Origin: Liolophura sinensis
Taxonomy: Eukaryota; Mollusca; Polyplacophora; Chitonida; Chitonidae
Length of the DNA: 64,000 nt
Direction of reading: 5' to 3'
NCBI RefSeq assembly: GCF_032854445.1
Contig: NC_088301.1
Coordinates: 20,393,808 to 20,457,807, forward strand
Under the pieces are notes generated by a model. It made no database searches. It saw nothing but the letters and a program-made list of their open reading frames with translations, and had not been told where the DNA came from. A program made the translations under genes and the position numbers. The first letter of the stretch is position 1. Every line of letters starts with the position of its first letter. Positions 1-12,900 of the stretch are shown here, piece by piece.

Positions 1-1457
1 AAATCAGGCGGGTTTTTAACCAGTGCAGATATAGAGGCGATAACTTTAAAAAATTCATTTCCTTTGTCCCTGCAGTCAGATATAACCTTGTGTTAACTAA
101 GAGTGGATGTATTTGGTGTTTTGCTTTAGAGTCGAGGACAGATTTCAATAGCTTCCAGTAAGTCTTCGTGTCGGACAATTTCAATTTTATAGAGTCGGTG
201 TATCTCATAATCGCATTGCGTTTTGTCACATTGGTTTCACCTCTACCCAAAAGAAAATAGAAGTTATCATCACCCGCCTTGATGCATTTAAACTTTTCGA
301 ACCATCTGTCCCTAATTCGAAATTTACGTTGGACGTTACTTGTCATCCAAGGCTTATCCCTTGGCATTATCATAACTGTTTTGTTTGGAATAGTCTGGGC
401 ACAACACGAAAGAAATAATTCGGTCCACGCACAGACTTTATCGTCGATGGAATCGAAAATGTCTATAATAAGGTCAAAAGGTGCACTTTTTAGAACATTA
501 TTCAGTTCTTCTTAGTTAGCTGTATTGTAGTCCCAGATATGTCTTTTGTATGCCTTATGCCTGTTAATTTTGGACATATTAAGAACACAATATATCGTTC
601 AGAGATCTAGATTCGTTAAAGGGCAGGCAACTCCAGATTCTGTAACAAATCCAGGGCTATCAGTTATAATTAAATCCAGCAGATTGGCGGTTTTGTCAGA
701 ATATCTCGTAGGTTCGTGGATTATCTGGACAGATTTTTTCCCCTTATTCATGTTATAAAGATCCATTTTAAGTTCACTACCATGAAATTCGTTCCAATGT
801 GTACACCTGTCATTAAAATCTCCCATTATGACTGTTGCGTCTGGCTTTTCTGAAATAGCTACGTGCAGCCAGAATTCAAAGCTTTGCTAAAAAATCTTTG
901 CGTACATCTGTTCGTTTTAATTTAGGGGGCTGGCGATAATTCACAGCAAATAATATTGTTGTGTTTTCATTACGTATTGAAATCCATAACATTACATGTC
1001 CTGTTTCGAGATCTTTACGACGAGTAACAGCTCGGCCAGATTTGAAATAAATTGCTATGCAACCACCGTGCCTATTTCTATCTTTCCACAAGATAACGGT
1101 CAATATTAATAACATCATCTGATATAGTAGGACCAAGCCAGGTTTCAGTAACAGAAATCAAGTCATTTTCGAACTGTCTAGCCAAAATGGTCTGAATTCC
1201 ATCCAGTTTACCATATGATTGTAAATGGTTGTCACCTAGTGTTAAAAAGGTCGTGCATTGATATCGCAGCAGCTCATGGATTGTAACTGTGATGGACCAG
1301 GGCCAGGATTTTTGTGTACATCGCCACAGCGAAGTAGAAGGATCAAACTGACAATAGTGAAGAAGTTTTTGTTACAGATAGTACATACTATAGAAAGAAC
1401 GATTAGACCAGGCCAAGTGATGGTTGCACTGCAGTACAAGTCTATCTCTATAAGCAA
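1..1457 (-). mobile_element. 5' part of a CR1-like non-LTR retrotransposon
   Basis: Minus-strand fragments read, in order: an N-terminal peptide with a 2A-like motif (1242-1457), an AP-endonuclease region (876-1200, with SVTETWLGP and GGCIAIYFKSGR), MGDFNDRCTHWN (about 790-826) and a linker with MPRDKPWMTS (about 330-370), all typical of CR1/L2-type LINE ORF2. Frames are broken by stops and the element runs off the left edge before the reverse transcriptase. Confidence 0.75.
1299..1322 (-). other. 2A-like motif in the LINE N-terminus
   Basis: The peptide reads GDVHKNPGP after a hydrophobic LILLLRC stretch. This fits the 2A-like D-x-x-x-NPGP signature reported in the N-termini of some animal non-LTR retrotransposons, where it causes ribosome skipping. 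The usual Glu is His here. Confidence 0.55.
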
Positions 1458-2734
1458 ATTACACAGCTTTATGATACGAATGTTTATAATACATAAAATT
1501 TAACCAGTGCCTAATCGCCGCTCGGTCATGCGTTATATCAGACATTGCACGATTTTGAATATTTCAGTAGGGACCATATGCTTAATTCAGTCAAACTTTT
1601 GGTAAGACAAGCCGTAAACAGATAGAAGCAATACCAGATATATGATTCCATTTCCGTTTGTATTGGTAGTTTAGACAGCATAAACAAGCAGATAGCATAT
1701 TCGGGTGACCATAAAATAAACAATTTACAGTTAGGCAGTTTATCAAAGAACATTTCTAAATACAAATTACATATGTACAGCATGAATGTAATGATGGGAA
1801 CCATATAACAGTGCATATAAATTGATGGACAATAGCGTGCGACAGGGTATGGCATCCCCATGCGAGAAGGTACAGTTACATATACATACTGAATAATTAT
1901 AATGTATACGCACAAGTATTCAATCGCTGTTGTACCAGCTGTAAGTCTTGAAGACGTTTTTCAAAGGTTGGGCTGTGCACGATCGTGTCGTCAATGTACG
2001 GTATACAAATGTTGTCTAACAGATCACTCCCCCATAGATCGTTGAAAAACCGTCTGGGCGTTCGTGAGGCCCAATGGTCGTATGAATGCTGTCAGTGGTC
2101 TACTGCGCTCTGCGAAGCCTTGATGACAGGCTTGGTCTTGGTTCTACAAGCTAAACCCCTCTACTTCCGCCCAAACTTTTTTGTCGACATATAGACCAAC
2201 ATGTAGACTTCCCATTTGTCTTAATGAAGTTAACAATGGCTCCTACTTGTCTGTTCTTTGATGGAAAGGCCCCTTGAAGAGATTCTGTTGATATCCTACT
2301 TGGAGTCTATCTATCATAGCAGCATTTTCCTGGGTGGCGTATCCGATTATGGGGTGACTCAGCTTTTGGTCATCAACTACCAAAAATGTTGCCACCAAAC
2401 TAGCGGAAATGTTTCGGAGATGAGGTAGTTTAAATCCCAGAGCTATCCAACCTTGATAGGGATTTTCTGTTCAATTAGCTGCTCTCAGGTCCAATCTATC
2501 GCCCCTGAGCTCAGAAACAGGTTTTAACCCTTGATTTAACAAGCTGACTTGAGAACCTGTGTCCCACAAGGCTGTAGTCTCAGTTTCGTCCAGACAACAA
2601 ACCACAATGCACTTCTCACCTATTAACTTTGTAGGCTTACTTTGTTTTCTAGCTGTCAGTGGACGTGCGTAACTTTTACCACAGTCTATACTAGCAACCT
2701 TGGTTACTGTTGGCGTTGCTCTCAGCTGGGACCC

Positions 2735-2914
2735 CGGCTCATGCTGGCTTCCTCTCCGGCCGTACGTGGGAAGGTCTGGCGGCAACCTGCCGATGGTCGT
2801 GGGTTTCCCCCGGGCTCTGTCCGGTTTCCACCCACCATAATGCTGGCCGCCGTCGTATAAGTGAAATATTCTTGAGTACGGCGTAAAACACCAATCAAGT
2901 AAATAAATAATAAA
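2735..2914 (+). mobile_element. SINE-A copy, 5'-truncated, in the Gypsy remnant
   Basis: Starts within the body (GGCTCATGCTGGC), has the core GCCGCCGTCGTATAAGTGAA and an AATAAATAA tail. It is flanked by a perfect 14-bp target site duplication, CTCAGCTGGGACCC (2721-2734 and 2915-2928). Confidence 0.93.
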
Positions 2915-2924
2915 CTCAGCTGGG

Positions 2925-3024
2925 ACCCACTCCTACCAGCCACTGATGGTCCCTATACAGTGACTGTAATCCGTACCCACTCCTACAAGCCACTGATGGT
3001 CCCTCTACAGTGACTGTGATCCGT
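2925..3024. repeat. 50-bp tandem duplication in the Gypsy remnant
   Basis: Two copies of a 50-bp unit starting ACCCACTCCTAC (2925-2974 and 2975-3024) with few differences. The period is not a multiple of three, so it breaks the reading frame. Confidence 0.85.
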
Positions 3025-3440
3025 TTTCCGCTGACTTTGTCTCTTGCTTCTGTCGTTTTGGTTGACGACAGCCAGACAAATAATGTTCTGTACTGCCGCA
3101 TCTGAGGCAATGTCTGCATTGTCTGGAATTTGGTGTCTCTACAGTTTGGGCAGCCATACTGCCTATATGTTTTGCGTGCATTGTAGCTGACTTTAGAACC
3201 CTGTTGCCAATGGCTTCTCATTTTGACTGTTAATGATGCCAGTTCCGCACGGAGACTCTGGACATCATTCTGTACACCATTGAAGGGGTTCGTCTTTGAT
3301 TGTTTTTCAGGTTTAGACGATTCCTTGACCTTCTCTTCCTCATTTAAGTTCTCAAGTTCAACACTATTAACCTTTGGACGATGCTGACGCAGGCGTTGTG
3401 TTCTCTCTTCTTCAAGGGCTGTCACTTGAGGCAATGGAAG

Positions 3441-5163
3441 ACTAATCCAACCTTGATGTACACTTAATAGTGTTTTGCATTAACAAGGCTGAGCAATGAT
3501 TAGCTTTGACAAGAAAGACTCTGTACATGGTCTAGGTAATAGAAGACAAATCCAACATTGTTATTCATTTATATTTGTAATAAACGTCTGCCTTGAGCTT
3601 GGTGCACATCTACAGATGTAGTAGATATCGTCTTTCTGGATATCAAAGGTTTCTGAAAATATTTATTTGCCAACATGCAGAAAAGGTCTTAAACTCCTGT
3701 ACGTTATACGTGTGACAAAAGACAACATTTTCAAAGTTTTATTGTCTCACATATATAGTTACCCTCAGCAAAAGTTTACAGTTTTGCGCGAGACAAAGGT
3801 TAACATTATAAAGACTTCAAAATCTTACGCCCGACAAAGTAAGCATCCGACGAATAACCTTCGAAATTTATCTAATGAATATATGTACAAATTTGGTTGT
3901 CTTGTTCAAAACCCCATGTGATGTAGTTTTTGTATCCGAGACTTTTACATATACTCTAGAGGGAGGCCTGTTTATTCGCCTCTCACAAATTTTCTTCAGT
4001 ATTTTTGCAAAACCTCGTAATTATTTGTTCAACTCAGTAAGAAGATTTATGACAATAAAGCTTATTTACATACTGAAGTTCATAAAATGGTAATAAACCA
4101 GGAATAACAAATATAACGTCACACGAAAGCACATAAATGATTTTACTAACATACACAGCTAATTGGACGTTTTCGTGTTTAAAACGTAAGTTAACACTGC
4201 TTGCATAACACAATGTATAGAGGTTAATTGTTACCTAACGAGATCTTTGCCAATAAAGCGTTTGTACATGGAGAAGTTTGTAAAATAATAATAATAATAT
4301 ATATAAAAACAAGAAGAAATATAGCGTCAGATGAAAGAACTTAAATGTTTAACTAACATTCAAAGCTAGTTTCTAAAAAACTCTTTCGTCTCTAAAACAT
4401 AGGTCAAAAGTAATACAAGGTAGCGGTAGAATTATTCCTCGATTCAGTTTTCAGTGTCCCAGATAAATATATGTTTCTCGCAGTACAATACTCCTCCAAA
4501 TTTTAGCAGAAGATTGCTCGCTTATATCTTAGGAGGACTGCCACATCAAATAAAACCATTCGGTCTATTCTTTGTTATCAGCATTGTCCTCATGGTTTTA
4601 ATCCTCATTGTTACTAAAATTCACATGCCCACAGCGGCCATCAGTGATGTCGATATGTATTCAATGGGGTGATATGTGGCCATTTTGAGTGGGTGCTAAG
4701 AAAGTTTAAATGCTCCTGAAGAGAATGAAGCTTTTTCCTTTTCTTGTTAGGACAAATTGTAAAGTTTAACTTGTGTAACATGTTAATAAACATCTGAATA
4801 TGTAGCTATGAAGCTATGAAGACGCAAATCTTCTGCACCTGAGAGATGTTCTTACAGTGAGGAAATGGTGATCTTTCAAACCCATGTCGAGAAAAAGACA
4901 TTAACGTTCTACTTGTAACTGTAAAGTCCTTCTACAGCTACCGGTACTGAAGAAACGTTTACAGTACTGCCAACTAGATCAAAATTGTTTTAGTTCATAT
5001 GCTTTAGGCTGGATTTTTTTTCATCAAACTATAACGGAACATTTATAATTATGTTCTTTGTCACTGCATTTATAATAAAGAAAAGGACTTTTTTTATGGC
5101 AAAACATAAAAACTTAAGTCACATAGTACATATTATCACATGCGTGTTCACACATTGGTGGGC
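3441..5163. other. Non-coding stretch with a diverged direct duplication
   Basis: No gene recognised. Two imperfect direct repeats of about 190 bp (about 4050-4215 and 4245-4410) share CAATAAAGC, ATATA(A/G)CGTCA, GAAAG(C/A)AC and AAAACGTA/AAAACATA blocks in the same order. Confidence 0.5.
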
Positions 5164-5178
5164 TCAAATTACTATTAT

Positions 5179-5538
5179 TACCGGCCCGGATAGCACAGTT
5201 GATAGAGCGCCCGCTTCGGGACCGCTAGATCCAGGATCAATCCTTGATTGAGTCACACCTAAGACTTTAAAAGTTGTAACATCCTCGCTTGGCGTTCAGC
5301 ATGTAGGGGATAGTGCAACGACAGGTTGACCCGTATCAGTATAATGGCTCGGGCGGGGCGGCTTACTTGCCTTCGGTAAGTCGTCTCAGTGAAGCAGCAC
5401 TAAATAAAAGAGCGGTGGAAATCCGTCCTACAACAAGGAGGCACAGGACACGTTCATGCACCCTAAGGGTTCCTTCGTCGTCATATGACTGAAAAACTGA
5501 TGAGTACGACGATAAACCTCAAGCACTCGCTCACTCCC
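5179..5538 (+). mobile_element. SINE-B, complete copy
   Basis: tRNA-derived SINE of about 360 bp. The head (GGATAGCACAGTTGATAGAG, then CCGCTTCGGGA) resembles a tRNA with anticodon CGG, and the tail is a CACTCRCTCACTC repeat. It is flanked by a perfect 15-bp duplication, TCAAATTACTATTAT (5164-5178 and 5539-5553). Confidence 0.9.
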
Positions 5539-5553
5539 TCAAATTACTATTAT

Positions 5554-6700
5554 GCATTCATTGCAATTCGCAATTTTTGGAGACAACAGTCTCGAATTTA
5601 TAAAGTTTACAAACAATGCACATAAATAGCTTAGAAATGGTTTGTATGTAAGCTCTCACATTTAACAGTGTTCAACAACAACATGCTCTGCGCAGGATTT
5701 CGTAAAGGTTCTAAACAAGATCTGGAATTTCAATGCATGTCCAGGTTATGTTTAGTTGTTTGTTGCTGATTTTGGGTACTAAAACTCCTTGGAAAATCTC
5801 CACAGAGATCTCAAAACTTGTTCATCCTTTCAGTTGACAATGTGGGCGACTTGTACTTTGCCAGTCATTTAACTACTGCAAGTTTTCAGACAAACGGGAA
5901 GCAGTGTGACTTTACACAGCACTATCCATAGAGTTATCTCCCCTATTCAACTTGTGAGCGATTCTACCCATCAACATGAAATAACATGTGCATGTAAGTA
6001 CGCTTTTAGAAATACATGCGTATCTGAATTTTTCTAGGCATATTTTTTACTCCCACTTTTTCACTTATATGCGTATTGGGCATTTTTAAAGGCGTAAATT
6101 ACGCCAATACGCCTCTTATCTGGAGCACTAGCAAAGACACAGCACCACGGTATTTTACATTCAAATGGCGTGGTTCTATATGCGACATTAGCTTTACAGC
6201 TTGGAAGGCGATAACCGGGAAAATGGAAGACTATGCTATTTTAATGTTAAATTATCGCGGTTCTCTGCCTTCCTGCTGTCAAGTTTTCGGACGACACCAA
6301 ACAAAAAATAACACTTCCTTGTCAGGCAAGTGAAGAACGGCGGCGCGAGGCAACAATGGCCGCAGTGGCTTCCATAAAACAACCTTTGATGCTAGCCATG
6401 CTGTTACACACGGTGCGTATAACGTTATCGGCAGTTAGGTTATCACAGTGCTGTGGTCGATGGTTTTAAAGCGCCCGTGTCCACGGCTTCAAGGCCTATC
6501 TTGGTTGACATAAGTAAGGCTGTAAACATCGGTGATTGAACACTTCCTTGGCTCGGTGTTGGCACGGTGCAAATGTTCTGTGGAACGTATAAAATGTATG
6601 CTGTCTTCAGCATAGCGTTACCGTGAAGCAGAACCATAAATATGTCGCCTGAGGCAGATAACCAAATTAATGTCAAATATTACGGTGAATCCTAAACAAA
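5554..6700. other. 3' flank of gene A, no gene recognised
   Basis: Downstream of the gene A stop. An open frame at 6076-6333 (+) has no recognisable domain. No clear polyadenylation signal was identified. Confidence 0.4.
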
Positions 6701-6728
6701 TAAACAGCCGTTTGCCCGTGGCTGTTTA
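6701..6728 (-). other. Stem-loop overlapping the gene A stop codon
   Basis: TAAACAGCC at 6701-6709 is perfectly complementary to GGCTGTTTA at 6720-6728, leaving a 10-nt loop. In the transcript the 5' arm begins with the TAA stop codon. No function can be assigned from sequence. Confidence 0.5.
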
Positions 6729-6975
6729 TATGAAATTGGTGTAGTTGGTATTGGCGTCCGTGTCCAGTTTGGAGAACCGCATCTTGTCATACTCATTCAC
6801 CGAGACAGCCTCGTAAGGGTGCTCTTCCTCTAGAGCCATATTGTGGTATGACACTGGATCGGTATTTGGTCCTTGGGTGCGGCTGGGTACCTCAGGGAGT
6901 GGGGCATTCCGAGTAACGCCAGTGTTCTGAACAGAGACCGCCCATGACTGTGATTGACCAGACTGGCGCTTTCTT
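6726..6975 (-). CDS. Gene A exon 12: cytoplasmic tail with tyrosine motifs and stop
   Basis: Encodes the last 83 residues, starting RRKRQSGQSQSW, with a Pro-rich APLPEVPSRTQGP segment and a tyrosine cluster: YHNM, seven residues, YEAV, five residues, YDKM, and YTNF near the C-terminus. YHNM and YDKM fit the PI3K p85 YxxM consensus; YHNM and YTNF fit the Grb2 YxN consensus. The YHNM/YEAV spacing equals an ITAM, with M and V in place of L/I. TAA stop at 6726-6728. Acceptor TTTCAG. Confidence 0.87.
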
Positions 6976-9900
6976 CTGAAATACATCGTAATTCACACAA
7001 CTTCAGGATATCTGGATGGTAATGTTTGTATGTCGAAAAATACATCACATAGGTTTTAAATAAAGACTTTTTCATATTAACATTGGTATAATTACTGATA
7101 TATTAGTGTGCTACGTTCAGTATAAACAAAGATATGGTCGAATATATTGGGCGTATCACGTGTACTGCCCACAATATGGTAGGCACAGTTTAAACTGGGA
7201 GACACATCGGAGGAAAAAATTGCATTTTATTCAAATGTGTCTTGCATCTGTCTGCAAATACTAGTATAGAGAACTGTGTTTCTCGATATCAGGTATAATC
7301 CATACATATAAACATAAACATAGATCGGTCAGGCGGTCTTAGACATTGTTAAAACTGGGGAAATTCAAAGGCCAGGCAAAACAGACTTGACGGTTGAATT
7401 CTCCAGAGTACATGGGGAATTTGTGGAACTAATCACAGAAAAAGTAGGCTTCACATTAGAATATGTGTTGAGTACGCCAGGGAAACAAACTGTAATACGC
7501 AGCGGAAAAATATGCTATGTTACTGTATGTGCCTAACCAAGTCAGTATAAATCAACTAAACAGAGAGCGTATACATGTTGTGTAATTTAAATAACCAACG
7601 TATCTCCTTCCACGGCATACATGCGCATAGATTCTCAAAGGAGTGTAACAGAATTGTGACTGAGAGATAATTTTTTTTGACTGAAATCTTACACCCAGAG
7701 GATCACTGAGAGAGTGATAAGAGCAGCTGCCAGAATCACGCCCACCACACAGCCGATAATCACACCCGTGTAATTCACGGCCTGAACTCTGGAAACAGTA
7801 CAGAAAAATAGCACATATTGAAACAGGAGAAGATTTGTAATAGCTGTGGTATCCCCCAAACATGTTATGTCTTCTCCCAATCAGGCATCTGGTTACGAGA
7901 ATGGCCCATGGTATAGGATGTCAAAAGTTATTAGGGATGTAGTCTGAAATTGTTATGCTCATGTGTGAAGAAGAGTGCCGAATAGTGTCCCAATTTTTTT
8001 GTTTAATTTTAATTTTTGTTTAAACAATTTCTCATTTTTCGGGAAATCTTAAAAACATTCAAACAACAAAAAGTCAGAATTGTAAACTTTGCAATATCAA
8101 GTGAAACTATATCTCGTTAGGTGAATACAAATCTACGTTTGATCTTTGAATCAGTTTCATGATGCCTCAGTCGCTGTTACTAACCTGTCTCACAAAATTT
8201 CCCGGCCTGTCCCGGTTGACATCCACCCTCACAGGCGCCGGTCTGAGCGTTACACGGCTGCTCCAAGCAATACTCGCTACAGGTTCTGAAGCAATTATCT
8301 CCCCATGATCCTGGCTGACAAGCTGTCAGAACATTTGAGTTCAGATAAAAGAGCAATGTATTGACTATCAGTTATTTGGACAACGTCAGTTTTTCCACAA
8401 TCACAACACGAATCTTTAAACTGAGTAAAATCCACGCCTGAACAAATTACGTTTGAACAGATAGACGTTTACACAGTTATCTCCAATGACCCTGGGTATA
8501 TTACCTGTGTCGTTCTCCTATGTAATCTGGATGACATACTCCCTCACAGACACCAGTCGTAACATTACAGACGGGACTGATACCGTTCTCACTACAGGAA
8601 CCAGTCCCGCCAGCACAGTTAGCAGAGCGTCCGCTTCGGGAGCGGTAGATCCAGGGTCAGTCCTGGGTCGAGTCACACCTAAGACTTTAAAAGAGGAAGT
8701 TTCAGCTTCCTCGCTTGGTGTTCAGCATGAAGGGAATAACGTAACTGCTGGTTGATCCGTATTAGTATAATGACTCGGGCGGGACTGCTTACTTGCCTTC
8801 GGCAGCACTAGATGAAAGATCGGCGGAAATCTGCCCTGCGACAAGGAGGCACATTACATACATTCTGACGATTCCTTCGTCGTCATATGACTGATAAATT
8901 GTTAAGTATTATGTTAAACCCCAAGCGCTCACTCACTCTCACTACAGGTGTTAACGCAGTTATCTCCCCATGACCCTGGTACATTCACTGTGTCACATCG
9001 TTCCCCAGTGTAACCCGGATGACACCCTCCATCACAGACACCAGTTATTATGTTACGGGCAGGACTGATACAGTTCTCACTACAGGTGTTTACACAGTTA
9101 TCTCCATGACCCTTGGTATATTTGCCACAGACCCCCATTAAGTTTCTATAAGCGACAATGTTAACGTTTAGCGCTGTAACTAGCTTTGGCGCATGTCTGG
9201 CCCAGCCTGTGAGAAAGAAACCATAAAAATCTTTATGGACCTTTCTATACCGGCAGTTGGGAGGGGTGCCTAGAAACGCGAAGGGGACGACATCACTCGC
9301 AGCCTTATCACCATCTGTTCCCTTGTGTCCTCTCGCGCAGAATTTCAATTTCAAACTTTCATCATTAAAGCTCACAACTACCCAAAGCTTAGGCATCAGT
9401 TTGATAACAAGAATTGCACCTGCACACCAAAACCTCAGTGTTCACCCTAAATCAATTTAAAACTCTCCGGTGACTTACGTGTACAACGAGATCCTGTATA
9501 TCCCGTGGCACAGCGAGGATTTCGCGTGGGACAGACTCCACTGACCTTGTTACAGATAGCTCCGCCATGACACTCACCGCAGGTCTTGTTACAGTTAGGG
9601 CCCCATCTGTAAGAGCTGCAGTCTGGTTGTGATAAGAACACAGAATCCATGCAGTTAATACTTACATACAATCTCGTAAAAATCCGCCAGATCTGAAGCC
9701 ATCAACTTAGATAAATTCAGATTACAAAAGTGTGATTAGATACGTTAGTTGTACGTCATGGACTACAGGTTGATATTTCAATAACCTTGTTTCCTCTAGG
9801 AAATTAAGAGAGACGAATATGCGAATATTGGTGTACCTACTTCGTACTTCGGCAGTACATACCGGCTTACTGTGCAAAAAGTTGCATGGTATGAACTTCC

Positions 9901-12900
9901 TTTTTGTACTTATTACTAAAAACTCCATCCTGTACTTTCATCAGCTGGGGCATTTCAGAGGAAAATGCAAGAAAAAAAGACCGCCATTTTTCGGTCAATA
10001 CGATATTCTAGACCAATCATACTTTCCCAATTTCTAATCTCCTAATAGATCTCTACATCTCACAAGAAGTGTAAACCATTATGGCCCATATGTACCTTCT
10101 TTACAGAGGTCTCCCAGCCATCCGTCTGCACAGCTGGTGCACGCACCATTCACGTGATCACACGTGTGGCTCCCGTCCTGACATTGTCCACACTCCTCCT
10201 GACACTGGTCACCAAATGTACCATTGGGGCAAGCTGGAGATGTACGACATAATACAAAGTACACATTAATATTACCCGAAAAGTAAACATAAATGTGAAC
10301 TAATATATGTGCGTTTGGTTTGTTTTATAAGTGGCGGACACAGGGCATTGTGTGTATCTGTGTTGACGGGTTACCCTGGGAAGTTCTTTCTAAACCACAA
10401 AGACACCAATGAAGCACACTGGACTTTAAGGACTAACTGTCAAATTCTAAAGATCATCCAAATTTTCTGATAACTTAACCTTAAAACGCAATATTTCTCT
10501 CAATCTTATTCGCTTCACCTGTGAAAGATAAAACAGAACGCATGCTCTTAAAAGGCAACACTTTTTGTTTCAGCCTTTATTTCATTTTTACACGGCAAGT
10601 GGCATAACAAAATAATTCCCTAGAACTTCTTCTAAGTTGACTTTCTGTAGAACCACAGCTTCCTACGGGAGTAACACACAAAAAATACATGTAACGCCTA
10701 CACGCTCTTTTAAAAATAAATTTGACGCTAAACTGACATTTCTCCGCCATAAATCATGGCTACCTTTATGCATAAATCGAGTTAAAACTTCCAGTGACTT
10801 ACGTTCACAACGAGGTCCTGTATATCCTATGGTACAGCGAGGATTCTCCAAGGGACAGTATCCACTTACCCGGTCACAGACAGCTCCGCCATGACACTGA
10901 CCACAGGTCTCCTTACAGTCAGGACCCCATGTGTACGACCTGCAGGCTGATCGTGAGACAAATGTATAACCCGTTCAGCTATTACTTATATTCAATCAAA
11001 AAACAGTATTACATAATTGTATTGAGTCCAAGTTATAAATTTTAGCGGAGAGTGTATAACAGTTATAGACTCACTATAATTCACTCCCGTCTATCATGGA
11101 CTGGCAATCACAGAAACCGAACAATATGGAAGAGTGAAACAACCCGAGCAACAATAACGCCAGTAAGTAAATTTAGTTTTCACGACATATACAGGTATTT
11201 ACATCCCCTGTTACAGCTTTACTATATGTAACTGCAAAGTTACCTAATCAGAACCCAAAGTTTCCGGCATTGTATACAGTGCAATGATGAGAATCTTGTA
11301 CCGGCAAGTCATATGTAAAACAACAGTGTGGGTTAGCACGGCAGTGCGCCGCAATGACCCAAGAGCCTTTCACCAATGCAGTCGCTGGGAGTTCAAGTCC
11401 AGCTCATGCTGGCTTCCTCTCTGGCCATGCGTGGGAATGTCTTGTAGTAACCTGCGGATAGTCGTGGGTTTCCCCCAGCTCTGCACGTTTTCCTCCCAAG
11501 ATAACGCTGCCCGCCGTCGTAAAAGTGAAATATCCATGGGAACGGCGTAAACCACCAAATAAATAAATAAATAAGTTAACAGTGACGAATTTTTCCATAA
11601 TGTTCTTAAGACAATATTTTAGGCTCTCAGAGCAAAACGCAGAGAAAAGAGAGAATGGGTTAGATTTTTCTTGAATAAACCAGGAATAAGCCTACGTGTA
11701 AGCATCCTGAAATATGGAAACCGGATAACACCAAAGACCATGTCCGTAGCATCGTAGCATGACGCCATCGCCTATCAGATAACACGATGGCGCGAAGTGA
11801 TGACACAAAGCGATGACACGTAGCATCACTGAGCCATCGCCTCGTGCCATCGCTCGAGATGGCACGAGGCGTCCGATAATGCGCAATGGTACGATGACGT
11901 CTTTATCTGGCTTTCATACTTGAAGTCTAATCTCGTTTGCATTGTTTTAATGTGATTGCATATTAAATCTGGGACTAATGTATAGTCCGAGGATAAATAA
12001 GATGACAACACTGCATGTTGAGTAATTCTACACTAGAGACGTCTAAAAATTTACACTATCATCACTGCAATATTTTTAAACTAATACTGCATCAGTCACA
12101 TCAGTCAAGTGCACAAATACATAGATCTATTTGGTCAAGAAAGTGTGAAGAATCAGAAAATGCACGTGTGCCTCTACAGAACACTTATGCATTACTTGTG
12201 CCTAATTATGTCTAACTATTATGTGTCTAATATTTTCTGTAAGTGCAGCAGACTTTGTACTTGATGCCCATGTACTACCATTCCAGTCAGGGAAAGCTAT
12301 AGTTATATTTTTGTAGGCTGCACTCTGGTCATATCCCATTAAGCTCTTATCTATGCTACTCTTCAATTAAGACCTGAATTAACCTCTGCATATTTTAGAT
12401 TTACCTGCTATTTGTATGTCTACTAGTTGGTTTTATAGTGGTCTCACTCATGTTGTTGTTTTGTTTTGGGTTGAGTTATGAAAATGAATGCAACACCAAC
12501 ATTATTTTATCTGTTTGTGCTCGGCGAAGACAAAATATATTCTGCAAAGTGAATGACATTTTGCAAAATCAATTTTGCTTGTCAATCTGTTTCTTGGCAA
12601 GAGAGATTTTTTGCAAAATGGATGACATTTGGCAAAATGACTTGGTACGACAGGGACAGAATCTGTTGTAAGGGTACTTGTATCGGAGAGTAAAGATGAG
12701 AAACAGCTGGCTTGTCAATCTGATACTTGGCAAGAGGACTTATTTCACACGTTACGTGTGACAATTTAGTAGCTACCACACTGTCGTCTCTGCCTTGGTT
12801 TTACTCTCTATGTCTACGTCTGTAATTATATTGTATTCCTGTATAAAGCAAGATTTTGCTGATGTACTATTGCATCCGCGAGGCCTGGTCCCTTGTTTGC

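Larger units (their letters stand above)
1930..3440 (-). mobile_element. Decayed Gypsy-like LTR retrotransposon interior
   Basis: Minus-strand order: a charged gag-like segment with a Cys-containing CPNCRD (2930-3434), an aspartic protease motif ALWDTGSQVSLL (about 2537-2572), and reverse transcriptase blocks FIRPLGLTNA and PYIDD (YIDD at 1987-1998). The order gag-protease-RT fits Ty3/Gypsy. Several frame breaks are present and no LTR or integrase was recognised. A SINE is inserted at 2735-2914. Confidence 0.7.

Noticed and set aside
1538-1915. 125-codon minus-strand ORF
   Set aside because: No recognisable domain, atypical composition and position between two decayed retroelements; most likely chance.
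3030-3160. Intact retroviral-type zinc knuckle
   Set aside because: Cysteines are present but spacing is broken by frame changes, so only a gag-like remnant is claimed.
5179-5240. tRNA gene
   Set aside because: The tRNA-like segment is the head of a SINE with a shared body and target duplication; no acceptor stem pairing was found. The same holds for the head at 8599.
6076-6333. Possible small gene on the plus strand
   Set aside because: 85 codons without domain, splice or homology evidence; kept only as a note.
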